DNA of 12,972 nucleotides, from assembly GCA_036272735.1 (NCBI GenBank), contig DATAYF010000498.1, positions 1 to 12,972 of the forward strand, read 5' to 3'. The stretch is from DATAYF01 sp036272735 (lineage in GTDB: Bacteria > Chloroflexota > Ktedonobacteria > Ktedonobacterales > Ktedonobacteraceae). The notes beneath the pieces were generated by a model. That model saw only the letters and a list, made by a program, of their open reading frames with translations. It made no database searches and was not told the origin of the DNA. Below, in pieces: positions 1 through 7,150 of the stretch; position 1 is the first letter of the stretch, and each line of letters begins with the position of its first letter. The translations under genes were made by a program, and so were the position numbers.

Positions 1-174
1 AGGTTTGTTGATGAGGATGAAGAACTTACCTATGCCAAAGAGATTGAGAAACTTGTTGTCACAAAAGATTTTGAACGGTTTTTAGCAAGAACGCGCCTTT
101 CATCCCCCTGGTTTCTAACTATGGGGATGAAAGGCGCGTTCTTTCTTTTTTGGGGCGTGGGTGGTGGTACTTGA
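1..174 (+). CDS. 3' end of an unidentified gene (partial, end uncertain)
   Basis: The first 86 bases read best in frame 1: most codons start with a purine and the product is acidic and helical-looking (FVDEDEELTYAKEIEKL). This frame has no stop before TGA at 172-174, so it would run straight through the terminator hairpin at 87-151, which is odd for a real C-terminus. Frame 2 has a TAG at 83-85, just before the hairpin, so a frameshift or a different true end is possible. The 5' part lies outside the window and I do not recognise the family. I am confident that something on the plus strand is transcribed into the terminator, but not of the exact reading frame. Confidence 0.35.
   Translation, partial: RFVDEDEELTYAKEIEKLVVTKDFERFLARTRLSSPWFLTMGMKGAFFLFWGVGGGT
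87..151 (+). terminator. Strong rho-independent terminator (21-bp perfect stem)
   Basis: Arms 87-107 and 123-143 are perfect reverse complements of 21 bp around a 15-nt loop, followed by a T-rich tract at 144-151. The T-tract is on the plus side, so it terminates plus-strand transcription from the gene entering at base 1. It may also have served the minus-strand TPR gene before the insertion at 176-1560: a TAG in the restored TPR frame falls in the loop (115-117, minus strand). Confidence 0.8.
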
Positions 175-199
175 CACACCATCGCATTGATGCTACAAT
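171..199 (+). promoter_or_regulatory. Sigma-70-type promoter for the RHH-tnpB operon
   Basis: A perfect TTGACA at 171-176, a 17-bp spacer and TACAAT at 194-199 form a near-consensus promoter. Transcription would be expected to start about 7 bases after the -10 box, at or next to the ATG at 206. No Shine-Dalgarno sequence lies between, so the first gene is probably translated from a leaderless mRNA. The first five bases of the -35 box (TTGAC) may be the insertion target rather than part of the element. Confidence 0.7.
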
Positions 200-205
200 G
201 ATGTC

Positions 206-373
206 ATGAAAGAGAAGCAAGAACACCAGTTTAAGGCTCGCATTCCACAGTCTGTGTGGGATGAATTGGAACATCTGGCACAGGATGAGGAACGATCTAT
301 CAATTGGGAGATTGTTCAGGCGATACGCGAACACATTGCTCGTAAGCAGAAGGACAGGAAGCCACGTGAGTAG
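206..373 (+). CDS. Small ribbon-helix-helix (Arc/CopG-like) protein
   Basis: This 55-residue basic protein begins MKEKQEHQFKARIP and continues with SVWDELEHLAQDEERSINWEIVQAIREHI. That is the classic ribbon-helix-helix layout: a short strand (residues 8-13), helix A (15-29), a turn with a Ser-Ile-Asn segment, then helix B (33-46). Members of this fold bind DNA as dimers and usually repress their own operon. The ATG at 206 sits about 7 bases after the -10 box, so translation is probably leaderless. Its last 8 bases overlap the GTG start of tnpB at 366, which implies translational coupling. A role in controlling tnpB expression or element copy number is inference; an antitoxin-like role cannot be excluded. 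Confidence 0.75.
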   Translation: MKEKQEHQFKARIPQSVWDELEHLAQDEERSINWEIVQAIREHIARKQKDRKPRE

Positions 374-1544
374 GAAAGCATTCAAGTACAGGATATACCC
401 CACGAAAGGGCAGGAACAGAAGTTATTCTGGACGCTTGCCCGTTGTCGGGAACTGTACAATGCTGGGCGAGCTTCACGCCGTGAAGCCTACCGCATGGCT
501 GGCAAATCGATCTCCTACTACGAACAGAAGCGCGATCTGCCAGATATTAAAGAGCTTCGACCTGAGTACAAGAACATTCATTCGCAAGTCTTGCAAGATG
601 TGCTCTTGCGTCTGGAAGGGGCCTACAAACACTTCTTTCGACGCTGCAAAAATGGAGAAAAGCCAGGACACCCACGCTTTCAGGGTCGCAATCGCTACGC
701 TAGTTTCACCTATCCCCAAGGCGGCTATACGCTGGCTGAAAAGCATGTGACGCTCTCAAAAATTGGCACGGTGAAGTGCCGTGTGCATCGTCTACTTGAG
801 GGGACGCCAAAGACCTGTACGGTGAAATATGAGTCAGGACAGTGGTATGTGGTGTTTTCCTGTGAATGTGCTGATCCTTCGCCGTTGGAAGTCGCCTACA
901 CGGATGTGGGGATTGATCTGGGCATCACCCACTTCGCGGCACTGTCTGATGGCACGTTTATTGAAAATCCTCCCCACTATCGCACGAGCGAGAAAGTGCT
1001 CCAACGCCGCCAACAAGCCTTGTCGAGAAAGAGGCGTGGGAGTCATCGACGTGACAAGGCTCGTACATTGGTAGCCAAGGCTCATCGCAAGGTGCGCAAC
1101 CAGCGGAAGGACTTTCACCAAAAAGCTTCTCGACAACTGGTCAATCGTTATCAGGTGATCGTGTTTGAAGACTTGCAGGCAGCCAACCTCACTAGAGCAC
1201 CAAAGCCCAAACAGGATGAAGCCACAGGTAAGTACTTGCCCAATGGGCGAGCCTCAAAAGCAGGACTCAACAAGAGCATTCTCGATGCAGGTTGGGGCAT
1301 GTTCACGGATATGGTACGCGTCAAGGCAGCATGGGCCGGACGCACAACCGTCTTCGTCACCCCCAAATACACCTCACAAGTCTGCTCAGGATGCGGTGTG
1401 ATCCGCAAAAAGGAGCTATCCGAACGCTGGCATACCTGCGAGTGCGGATGCTCCCTGGATCGTGATACCAACGCCGCCATCAACATTTTCCGGTTGGGAA
1501 GCAGCCGACAGGGAGCAATCTCTGTAGAAGCTCCTGCCTTCTAG
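366..1544 (+). CDS. tnpB: TnpB, RNA-guided DNA endonuclease of an IS605-type element
   Basis: The product has 392 residues from the GTG at 366, within the usual TnpB size of about 350-450. I chose this start because the protein then begins SRKAFKYRIYPTKGQEQ, the normal OrfB N-terminus; the open frame extends back to 261 only inside the RHH gene. It has the N-terminal helical domain (1-110), then the RuvC parts: Asp184 in VGIDLGIT, Glu268 in VIVFEDL and Asp367 in DRDTNAAINI. The zinc ribbon uses Cys340, Cys343, Cys358 and Cys360. All three catalytic acids are present, so it should be an active nuclease guided by an omega-RNA from the right end. A weak AGGAAG (356-361) and the 8-base overlap with the RHH gene suggest coupled translation. 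Confidence 0.93.
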   Translation: MSRKAFKYRIYPTKGQEQKLFWTLARCRELYNAGRASRREAYRMAGKSISYYEQKRDLPDIKELRPEYKNIHSQVLQDVLLRLEGAYKHFFRRCKNGEKPGHPRFQGRNRYASFTYPQGGYTLAEKHVTLSKIGTVKCRVHRLLEGTPKTCTVKYESGQWYVVFSCECADPSPLEVAYTDVGIDLGITHFAALSDGTFIENPPHYRTSEKVLQRRQQALSRKRRGSHRRDKARTLVAKAHRKVRNQRKDFHQKASRQLVNRYQVIVFEDLQAANLTRAPKPKQDEATGKYLPNGRASKAGLNKSILDAGWGMFTDMVRVKAAWAGRTTVFVTPKYTSQVCSGCGVIRKKELSERWHTCECGCSLDRDTNAAINIFRLGSSRQGAISVEAPAF

Positions 1545-1560
1545 GCATGGGGTACTTCAC
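1527..1560 (+). other. Right-end hairpin of the first IS; probable omega-RNA 3' end
   Basis: GAAGCTCC (1527-1534) pairs imperfectly with GGGGTACTTC (1549-1558), enclosing a perfect 5-bp stem TGCCT/AGGCA at 1535-1539 and 1543-1547. The tnpB stop codon lies in the small loop. In IS200/IS605 elements this end is the transposase-binding hairpin and also the 3' scaffold of the omega-RNA, whose guide is the sequence just outside the element. Here the guide would begin at about 1561, inside the TPR gene. The omega-RNA itself is inferred from the family. Confidence 0.5.
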
Positions 1561-2693
1561 GAAAGATTTGAGTCGCCGGGCGGTTCAGCCAGAGCGGCTT
1601 TACGTGCACTCTTCTTTTGGTACATCAGGCGCAGCGATTTTTCGTGAATGCGCTGTGCTGGCCGATAGTCCTGGTCGAGTTGTAGCGCATAGGCTGCTGT
1701 TTTTGTGGCCTCCTTATAGCGTTCGAGGCGATAGAGGGTATCAGCTTTGATGGTCCAGAAATGGATGTTGTCTGGATCGAGTTCAATGACGCGGTCCAGT
1801 GTCTGGTTGGTCTCGTCGAATTCGCCCAGCCCACGGAAGCTACGCATGTAGTTTTCCCAGGCAAACAGGTTGTCAGGAAGCAGGAGTGTGAGTTCCCGCG
1901 CCCTTTCCTTGAGCGGTCCGTACATTTCGAGCGCGCGCAACGCCTGTACCGCTTGAATGAGCGCGGGCATGTAGGTCGGCTGAATGTCCAGCGCGCGATT
2001 CACAACCGGGAGCACGTCGCGCATGCGACCCAACTTACAGAGGATCTCGCCCTTGATTTGCAGTGCAAAGAGGTTGTGAGGATCGACATTCAGGCTCCGT
2101 TCGGTATTTTCCAGAGCTTCGGCCAGGCGATTGATTGCGAGTAAAATACTACCACGATTTGCCCAGGCCCGTTCGTCGTCGGGCGCCAGGACGATAGCGC
2201 GCTGTGAACTGCGCAGCGCATCGGGAAGTTTTTGTTGTAAGATTTGCAGCCCGGTACGATTGATCCAGGCTAACCCCAGGTTGGTGTCGAGCAGCAGCGC
2301 CTGGTCGTTGGCAATGGTGGCCTGCGATAAACGTTCGAGTTTTTGCAATGCTCTGGCTTTATATGCGAAACCAAGGGCTGCGTCGGGCGTCAGTTCGAGA
2401 ATATTCTGGGCAAGCGTGTAGAGCGCCTCGAATTCTTCCAGGTGATCCAGTGTAGCGGCAAGACCGGCCAGGTCATCCGTGTCGTGCTCATCCAGGGCCA
2501 GAAGCTGGGTAAACAAGGCTCTGGCCTGCGTCCAATTCCTGCTTTGCAGTTGAACACGTGCTTGTTCTCTGAGTTGACCAGGATCAGGAACTGGTCTGGT
2601 TCGCTGTCTATCCACCGTTATCTTCCTCAATCTAGAAGGGGTACGCTGTTTATTTTCCAAGAAAAAAAAGTTTCCTACCTGTTTATAAGCCAT
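1557..2693 (-). CDS. TPR-repeat protein, C-terminus probably cut by the IS
   Basis: From the ATG at 2691-2693 the protein has 378 residues; a TTG at 2718-2720 would add nine, but neither has a strong ribosome site. A basic, Gln/Arg-rich N-terminus of about 35 residues is followed by about nine degenerate tetratricopeptide repeats, recognisable by motifs such as AWANRGSILLAINRLAEAL and the DP(D/H)N turns between helices. There is no signal peptide or membrane segment, so it should be a cytosolic scaffold for protein contacts; the partner is unknown. The stop codon TGA (1557-1559) is formed by the TTCAC end of the adjacent IS. In the reconstructed empty site the frame continues about 20 codons, rich in Ser, Thr and Lys, to a TAG in the terminator loop at 115-117. 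Confidence 0.85.
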   Translation of the reverse strand: MAYKQVGNFFFLENKQRTPSRLRKITVDRQRTRPVPDPGQLREQARVQLQSRNWTQARALFTQLLALDEHDTDDLAGLAATLDHLEEFEALYTLAQNILELTPDAALGFAYKARALQKLERLSQATIANDQALLLDTNLGLAWINRTGLQILQQKLPDALRSSQRAIVLAPDDERAWANRGSILLAINRLAEALENTERSLNVDPHNLFALQIKGEILCKLGRMRDVLPVVNRALDIQPTYMPALIQAVQALRALEMYGPLKERARELTLLLPDNLFAWENYMRSFRGLGEFDETNQTLDRVIELDPDNIHFWTIKADTLYRLERYKEATKTAAYALQLDQDYRPAQRIHEKSLRLMYQKKSARKAALAEPPGDSNLS

Positions 2694-2771
2694 TATCTCA
2701 TTATCATGCTCAATGGGCAAGCCTTTTAGACTGCAAGAGTACGATAAGAGTAATGGGACTCATCATCATTT

Positions 2772-2800
2772 TCTATACAAATTCTTTACAAATCTCTCAA
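2772..2800 (-). promoter_or_regulatory. Candidate promoter for the TPR gene
   Basis: On the minus strand, TTGAGA (2795-2800) and TATAGA (2772-2777) are separated by 17 bp. Transcription would start near 2765, giving a leader of about 45-70 bases before either candidate start codon. The boxes match consensus at most positions, but this AT-rich gap offers chance matches. Confidence 0.4.
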
Positions 2801-2890
2801 AGTTTTCTCAAATTAACCTGTTATTCTGTAGATGAACCTGAAAACAAGGTGGTGACGTAATGCTCTGGTACTCTGCCTGTGACGAAACCC

Positions 2891-2921
2891 TTGATGGTGA
2901 GCAGAGAGTGCATCGTATAAA
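2891..2921 (+). promoter_or_regulatory. Candidate promoter for the HtrA-like protease
   Basis: TTGATG (2891-2896) and TATAAA (2916-2921) lie 19 bp apart, slightly wide, about 55 bases before the ATG at 2978. The spacing is not ideal, so this is tentative. The rest of the 2721-2890 gap shows only AT-rich sequence with no clear hairpin or operator. Confidence 0.35.
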
Positions 2922-2977
2922 AATCTTTAGCGTATTACAGAGTGTATGCTATAGAGAACTCTGGAGGTGCTGGTAAC

Positions 2978-4414
2978 ATGTCCTATTCTAATCCCAACAA
3001 TGACCCTACCAACCCGTATCGGTCGGCCGATGTTCCTAAAGATGAGAAACCACAGCCCGCTTCGACGATACCCTATCCGATGAACGACCTTCCTCGGAAT
3101 GATGAGCGCACGCAAGCTTCAACAAACCCGTATCAATTAGCGTATACCCCACCCGCAGGGGGGCAATCACCCCATCAGTCCTCGTATGGGCCGCCAGCGG
3201 CAGGGCAGGCATCGCCCTATGGGCCGCCTGCTTCTCAGCGTTCGGGGCGTGGCCTGCGTACCGGATCTATCATTGCTCTGGTGGTTGCCATTTTACTCGT
3301 GCTTGGCGTTGGCCTGTTTGCTGGCTGGCAATTTGGTCACAGTTCCTCTACAGTGGTTGCTGATACCAGTAGCGCATTCCAGCAGGGGACAAGTAAACCA
3401 GCAGCCATTCCCGCGCTCTCTGGTAACAACATGCAGACGGTACAAGAAGATGTGGTCGCCGCTGTACGTCCCGCAATAGTGCAGATCAATGTGACGACAG
3501 CGCAGGGCGCGGCGCTTGGCTCTGGCGTGATTATCGACAAACAAGGGTACATCGTCACGAACAATCATGTCGTCAATGGCGCTCAGTCGGTTGATGTCGT
3601 ACTGGCTGACGGTTCGACCCAACACAATGTGAAAGTTGTCGGTACCGATCCCACCGATGACCTGGCGGTTGTCAAGATCAATCCACCCGCTAATATCACG
3701 GTAGCTCCGATTGGCGACTCGTCGCAATTGCGCGTAGGGCAGGATGTCATGGCGATTGGTAATCCCCTGGGCGATACCCAGACCGTCACCCATGGTATTG
3801 TGAGTGCTTTGGGACGTAGTGCGCAGGAGACCGCGCCAAATGCAGGCAATGGTGGTGGTATTGGAGGCAATGCGGGTTCAAGCATTACTCTGCCGAACCT
3901 CGTGCAGACGGATGCCCCTATTAACCCTGGTAACAGCGGTGGCGCTTTGGTCAACTTGCAGGGGCAATTGGTCGGCATTCCCACGCTGGCCGCCATCAAT
4001 AACCAGTCGGGAGCGGCTGCGAATGGTATTGGCTTTGCGATACCCTCCAACCGCGTCAAGTTTGTGGTGCCTCAGATCATCCAGAACGGCAAAGTAACGC
4101 ATACCGGACGTGCTGGTCTGAATGTCACAACGGCTTCGGTCGATCCGCAGATTGCCTCCCAGGACAATCTTGCGGTCGATCACGGAGCGCTGGTGGTGAA
4201 TGAAGATAAAAATGGCGCGGCTTCGAAAGGAGGATTGCAGGTAGGAGATGTGATTGTGCAGGTCGATAATACTCAAGTATCTGATGCCACCGTGCTGGGG
4301 GATATTCTGGTGAATAAAACCCCCGGCGATAAGGTTGCCATCAAGGTCTATCGTGGTAACCAACAAATGACCTTGAACGTCACGCTCGGCGAACTGCAAG
4401 CCCAGGCTGGTTAA
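2978..4414 (+). CDS. htrA: Membrane-anchored HtrA/DegP-type S1C serine protease with PDZ domain
   Basis: The protein has 478 residues from the ATG at 2978, chosen for the GGAGGT at 2963-2968 nine bases upstream; the frame opens earlier at a GTG (2942). Residues 1-92 form a Pro/Tyr/Gln-rich cytosolic tail with repeated YGPP motifs. One membrane helix spans about 96-118, then a linker and a trypsin-like domain (about 155-375) lie outside the membrane. The triad is visible: His197 in TNNHVV, Asp228 in TDDLAVVKI and Ser320 in PGNSGGALV. A PDZ domain covers about 380-473. This is the layout of HtrA-like quality-control proteases of Gram-positive-type envelopes, which degrade misfolded exported proteins or act in regulated proteolysis. 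It is divergently transcribed from the TPR gene and appears monocistronic. Confidence 0.93.
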   Translation: MSYSNPNNDPTNPYRSADVPKDEKPQPASTIPYPMNDLPRNDERTQASTNPYQLAYTPPAGGQSPHQSSYGPPAAGQASPYGPPASQRSGRGLRTGSIIALVVAILLVLGVGLFAGWQFGHSSSTVVADTSSAFQQGTSKPAAIPALSGNNMQTVQEDVVAAVRPAIVQINVTTAQGAALGSGVIIDKQGYIVTNNHVVNGAQSVDVVLADGSTQHNVKVVGTDPTDDLAVVKINPPANITVAPIGDSSQLRVGQDVMAIGNPLGDTQTVTHGIVSALGRSAQETAPNAGNGGGIGGNAGSSITLPNLVQTDAPINPGNSGGALVNLQGQLVGIPTLAAINNQSGAAANGIGFAIPSNRVKFVVPQIIQNGKVTHTGRAGLNVTTASVDPQIASQDNLAVDHGALVVNEDKNGAASKGGLQVGDVIVQVDNTQVSDATVLGDILVNKTPGDKVAIKVYRGNQQMTLNVTLGELQAQAG

Positions 4415-4463
4415 TTGCGAACGCGGAGTATATAGAAGAAAATCTCTCCTCTTTCCTCTCGGT

Positions 4464-4498
4464 GTGCAGATTGATGGCTACAGAGCATCAATCTGCAC
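4464..4498 (+). terminator. 13-bp perfect hairpin after the protease gene
   Basis: GTGCAGATTGATG (4464-4476) and its exact complement (4486-4498) enclose a 9-nt loop, 50 bases after the protease stop codon. The downstream sequence is only mildly T-rich, so it is either a weak intrinsic terminator or a 3'-end stabilising stem. Confidence 0.55.
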
Positions 4499-4580
4499 CA
4501 TCATCTCAACCTCTTGAGAATTCCTTCGCATTTTTTTTACCACTTCTTGCGACTTCGCACACATAGTTTTCATAAAAATC

Positions 4581-4589
4581 TGTTATAAT
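4581..4589 (+). promoter_or_regulatory. Extended -10 promoter for the PLP-enzyme operon
   Basis: TGTTATAAT (4581-4589) is a perfect extended -10 element (TGn plus TATAAT). No good -35 box is seen 16-18 bases upstream, as is usual for extended -10 promoters. It would give a leader of roughly 90 bases before the ATG at 4686. I see no riboswitch-like fold in that leader. Confidence 0.6.
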
Positions 4590-4685
4590 TCCCCTAATGT
4601 GATAGATTATTTTCAAAAAGGGAGTAAAGCAGCTAGCTTCCTTTTAAATATAAATATGTGCAGAATATAAGGGAGGAATAACTTG

Positions 4686-6176
4686 ATGCGGGATATACAC
4701 AGCTATGTGGAAAAAACAGCGTCGCAGATTGCTCCAGGGCTGGCCTTTGATGAGACGGAGTTCAGACAATTCGGCTACGAGGTGATCGACGAGGCTGCCT
4801 CGTACCTGGGTAGTATACGTGAAAAGCCCGTATGGCAACCGATGCCCGATGGTATACGTAAGACTATTCGAGAACAGACATTGCCAGAAGAAGGGCAGTC
4901 GTTCGAAGAAACGCTGGCTCTGACCAGGCGCATGATCCTGCCATTTCCCCAGGGCAATGGTCATCCTCGCTTCGCAGGCTGGATTAACTCGGCTCCGGCA
5001 CACGCGGGTATTTTGATAAAGCCACTAGAGGCTGCCATGAATCCCAATTGTGGTATAGGTGAGCATGCCGGGCAGGAGCTAGAGCGGCGTACCGTCCAGT
5101 GGATGATGGAACTGTGTGGTTTCCCTGTCGAGGGTAGCGCTGGTGTCTTCGTCAGCGGTGGCTCGGAGGCCAATTTCACCTGCCTACAGGCTGCGCGTCA
5201 ATGGGCCGCACAAATGGATGGCTGGGATGTGCGTGCCGAGGGTGTACAGGGAGGGCATCGTCCTTTCGTCCTGTATCAATCCGATCAGGGTCATTTTTGT
5301 GTGCGCAAATCCGCCGAGGCCATGGGCCTGGGTCGCGACGCTATTCACATCATTCCCTCAACCCCTACCTTGCAAATGGATATCAACCGTTTGCGTGCAC
5401 AGATCATAGCAGATCGAGCAGCGGGTCTACGTCCCTTCTGTGTGGCCGCGACCGCCGGAACCGTGGAAAGCGGAGCCATCGATCCGCTCGATGCCCTCGC
5501 CGACCTGTGTGAAGAGCAGGGATTGTGGCTGCACGTCGATGGGGCCTATGGCGCGTTCGGTATTCTGGACGAGCAGGTTGCGCCTCTCTACAAGGGCATC
5601 GAGCGTGTGCATTCGCTGGCTACTGATCAACATAAATGGCTCTCTGTGCCGATTGACTGCGGCTGTGCGCTGATACGCAAAGGCGAAGTGCTGCGCGCCG
5701 CTTTTAGCGTGACGCAACCCTCGCAGGACGAGCATGATCCCTGGCTCTCAGAGTACACTCTACAACGCACGCGCCGCTTCCGCGCTCTGGACGTGTGGGC
5801 CGTCGTGCGCTCGGCTGGACGCAAAGGACTGGCTAGCGCGATTGCCAGGAATAACGCGCAGGCACGACAGCTTGCACAACGTATCAGGGCCGAGCCGGAT
5901 CTCGAACTGCTCACTGCGGAGCCGCTCAGCATCGTGCGTTTTCGCTACGCTCCCGCCGCGCTGCGTGACCAGCCAGCACAACTTGACCAGTTGAATAAAG
6001 CGCTGGTGCGCGCCGTACAACAGCGTGGTAAGGTGTTCCTTACGATTAGCCATTTTCAAGGCAAAGAGGTTCTGCGTGCCTGCCTGGTGAACTATATGAC
6101 GACGGAGGCGGACATACAGATGATCGCGGATGAAGCTATAGCTATTGGCAAAGAGCTTATTTCTAACTACGCGTAA
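4686..6176 (+). CDS. PLP-dependent group II amino-acid decarboxylase
   Basis: This 496-residue protein fits the group II (aromatic/glutamate/cysteine-sulfinate type) decarboxylases of about 450-520 residues. The ATG at 4686 is chosen because GGAGG (4672-4676) lies nine bases upstream; a TTG one codon earlier is less likely. Visible motifs are VSGGSEAN (156-163) at the cofactor phosphate, His203 in YQSDQGHF, which should stack on the PLP ring, ATAGTVESGAIDP (255-267), Asp285 in LHVDGAYG, which pairs with the pyridine nitrogen, and Lys317 in TDQHKWL, which forms the Schiff base. The active-site set is complete. The substrate cannot be read from sequence: an aromatic or acidic amino acid, diaminobutyrate or cysteine sulfinate all fit the family. 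It is followed after 22 bases by cysM in one operon, which favours a sulfur- or serine-derived substrate, but only as inference. Confidence 0.9.
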   Translation: MRDIHSYVEKTASQIAPGLAFDETEFRQFGYEVIDEAASYLGSIREKPVWQPMPDGIRKTIREQTLPEEGQSFEETLALTRRMILPFPQGNGHPRFAGWINSAPAHAGILIKPLEAAMNPNCGIGEHAGQELERRTVQWMMELCGFPVEGSAGVFVSGGSEANFTCLQAARQWAAQMDGWDVRAEGVQGGHRPFVLYQSDQGHFCVRKSAEAMGLGRDAIHIIPSTPTLQMDINRLRAQIIADRAAGLRPFCVAATAGTVESGAIDPLDALADLCEEQGLWLHVDGAYGAFGILDEQVAPLYKGIERVHSLATDQHKWLSVPIDCGCALIRKGEVLRAAFSVTQPSQDEHDPWLSEYTLQRTRRFRALDVWAVVRSAGRKGLASAIARNNAQARQLAQRIRAEPDLELLTAEPLSIVRFRYAPAALRDQPAQLDQLNKALVRAVQQRGKVFLTISHFQGKEVLRACLVNYMTTEADIQMIADEAIAIGKELISNYA

Positions 6177-6198
6177 CAGCAAGGAAAGGTCATGCACC

Positions 6199-7101
6199 AT
6201 GCGTTATGAGAATATCCTGGAAACCATCGGCAATACTCCCCTGATCGAGTTGAAAAGCTTTAGCCCCCGGCCCGGCGTGCAGATATTTGCCAAGTTGGAG
6301 GGGGTCAATCCGTCCGGTAGCATCAAAGATCGCATTGCGAAAAAAATGATCGAGTGTGCCCAGGAGCAGCATATGATCACCGCTGGTTCAATATTATTGG
6401 AGGCAACCAGCGGCAATACTGGTATCGCGCTGGCACTGGTTGCCTCCATGCTGGGCTACCCCTTTACAGCTGTGGTATCCGATAAGGGTACGGAGGATAA
6501 GCGCAGGATGCTCGAACTATACGGTGCTAATGTGATTACGTCTCCAGGCGCGGCGGGTAGCAATGGCGCAATACGGCTCGCGCAAGAGTTGGTGCAACAG
6601 GATACGCGTTACGTTATGCTGTACCAGTATGGCAATGAGATGAACGCTGCTGCACACTACGAGACAACCGCCGTGGAAATTATTGAAGACATGCCCGACG
6701 TAGATGTCTTTGTGGCTGGCCTGGGAACTGGTGGCACACTCACCGGAGTTGCGCGCCGCTTAAAGTACCACAATCCCCACATTCGTATAGTGGCGGCTGA
6801 GCCAATGCAAGGCGATAGTATTTCAGGGTTGCGCAATCTGTCCGATGGCTTCGTGCCACCGGTACTCGATCAGTCGCTGCTCGATGCCAGGCTGCTGATC
6901 TCCAGTCACGACGCCTGGGTGCGCACGCTGCAACTGAAGGCACAGGAAGGTATCCTGGCCGGACCTTCGAGCGGTGCTGTGCTGGACGTGGCCTTACGTG
7001 CTGCGCAGAGTATGGAGCATGGCAAGATCGTGGTGATCCTGGGGGATGGTGGCTGGAAATACATGAGCGATAAACGCTGGACGGCAAAACAGCCACAGTA
7101 G
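6199..7101 (+). CDS. cysM: CysM-type cysteine synthase, probably O-phosphoserine-using
   Basis: The protein has 300 residues from the ATG at 6199, preceded by AAGGAAAGG (6181-6189). It is a fold-type II PLP enzyme that replaces the side-chain leaving group of an activated serine with sulfide. Lys43 in GSIKDR binds PLP, TSGNTG (70-75) binds the substrate carboxylate, GTGGT (176-180) holds the phosphate, and Ser258 in GPSSGA contacts the pyridine nitrogen. The stretch GLRNLSDGFVP (210-220) and the end GDGGWKYMS resemble, from memory, the mycobacterial CysM that uses O-phosphoserine, where the arginine of LRN reads the phosphate; here that is Arg212. No cysO or mec partner lies in the window. 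It is co-transcribed with the decarboxylase, and its stop codon lies inside the shared terminator. Confidence 0.92.
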   Translation: MRYENILETIGNTPLIELKSFSPRPGVQIFAKLEGVNPSGSIKDRIAKKMIECAQEQHMITAGSILLEATSGNTGIALALVASMLGYPFTAVVSDKGTEDKRRMLELYGANVITSPGAAGSNGAIRLAQELVQQDTRYVMLYQYGNEMNAAAHYETTAVEIIEDMPDVDVFVAGLGTGGTLTGVARRLKYHNPHIRIVAAEPMQGDSISGLRNLSDGFVPPVLDQSLLDARLLISSHDAWVRTLQLKAQEGILAGPSSGAVLDVALRAAQSMEHGKIVVILGDGGWKYMSDKRWTAKQPQ

Positions 7102-7150
7102 TCATGTATGAAAACGACCTCCTTTGCGGAGGTCGTTTTCATACATGACT
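7100..7150. terminator. Bidirectional terminator shared by two convergent genes
   Basis: Arms 7100-7122 and 7128-7150 are perfect 23-bp complements around a 5-nt loop. The core is a GC-rich stem (GACCTCC/GGAGGTC) flanked by AAAA on one side and TTTT on the other, so a T-run follows the core on both strands. The palindrome includes the last two bases of the cysM stop codon and the first two plus-strand bases of the opposing gene's stop codon. Confidence 0.85.

Larger units (their letters stand above)
176..1560 (+). mobile_element. IS605/IS1341-type element with RHH gene and tnpB, no tnpA
   Basis: The element contains tnpB and a small upstream regulator-like gene but no TnpA (Y1) transposase, so it would need one in trans. 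The right end has the hairpin typical of IS200/IS605 ends (1527-1558) and finishes in TTCAC (1556-1560), beside the TPR gene. I place the left end after TTGAC (171-175), because IS200/IS605 elements insert 3' of a short fixed target without duplicating it. Joining base 175 to 1561 extends the TPR reading frame by about 20 codons. Both ends are inferred, and a few bases of error are possible. Confidence 0.55.

Noticed and set aside
3293..4399. Long minus-strand open frames opposite the HtrA gene
   Set aside because: They are antisense to a protease with an intact triad and PDZ domain, lack ribosome sites and show no motifs.
4464..4498. A possible riboswitch in front of the PLP operon
   Set aside because: It is a simple stem-loop upstream of the promoter at 4581, so it cannot be in the operon leader. 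It fits a 3' hairpin of the protease gene.
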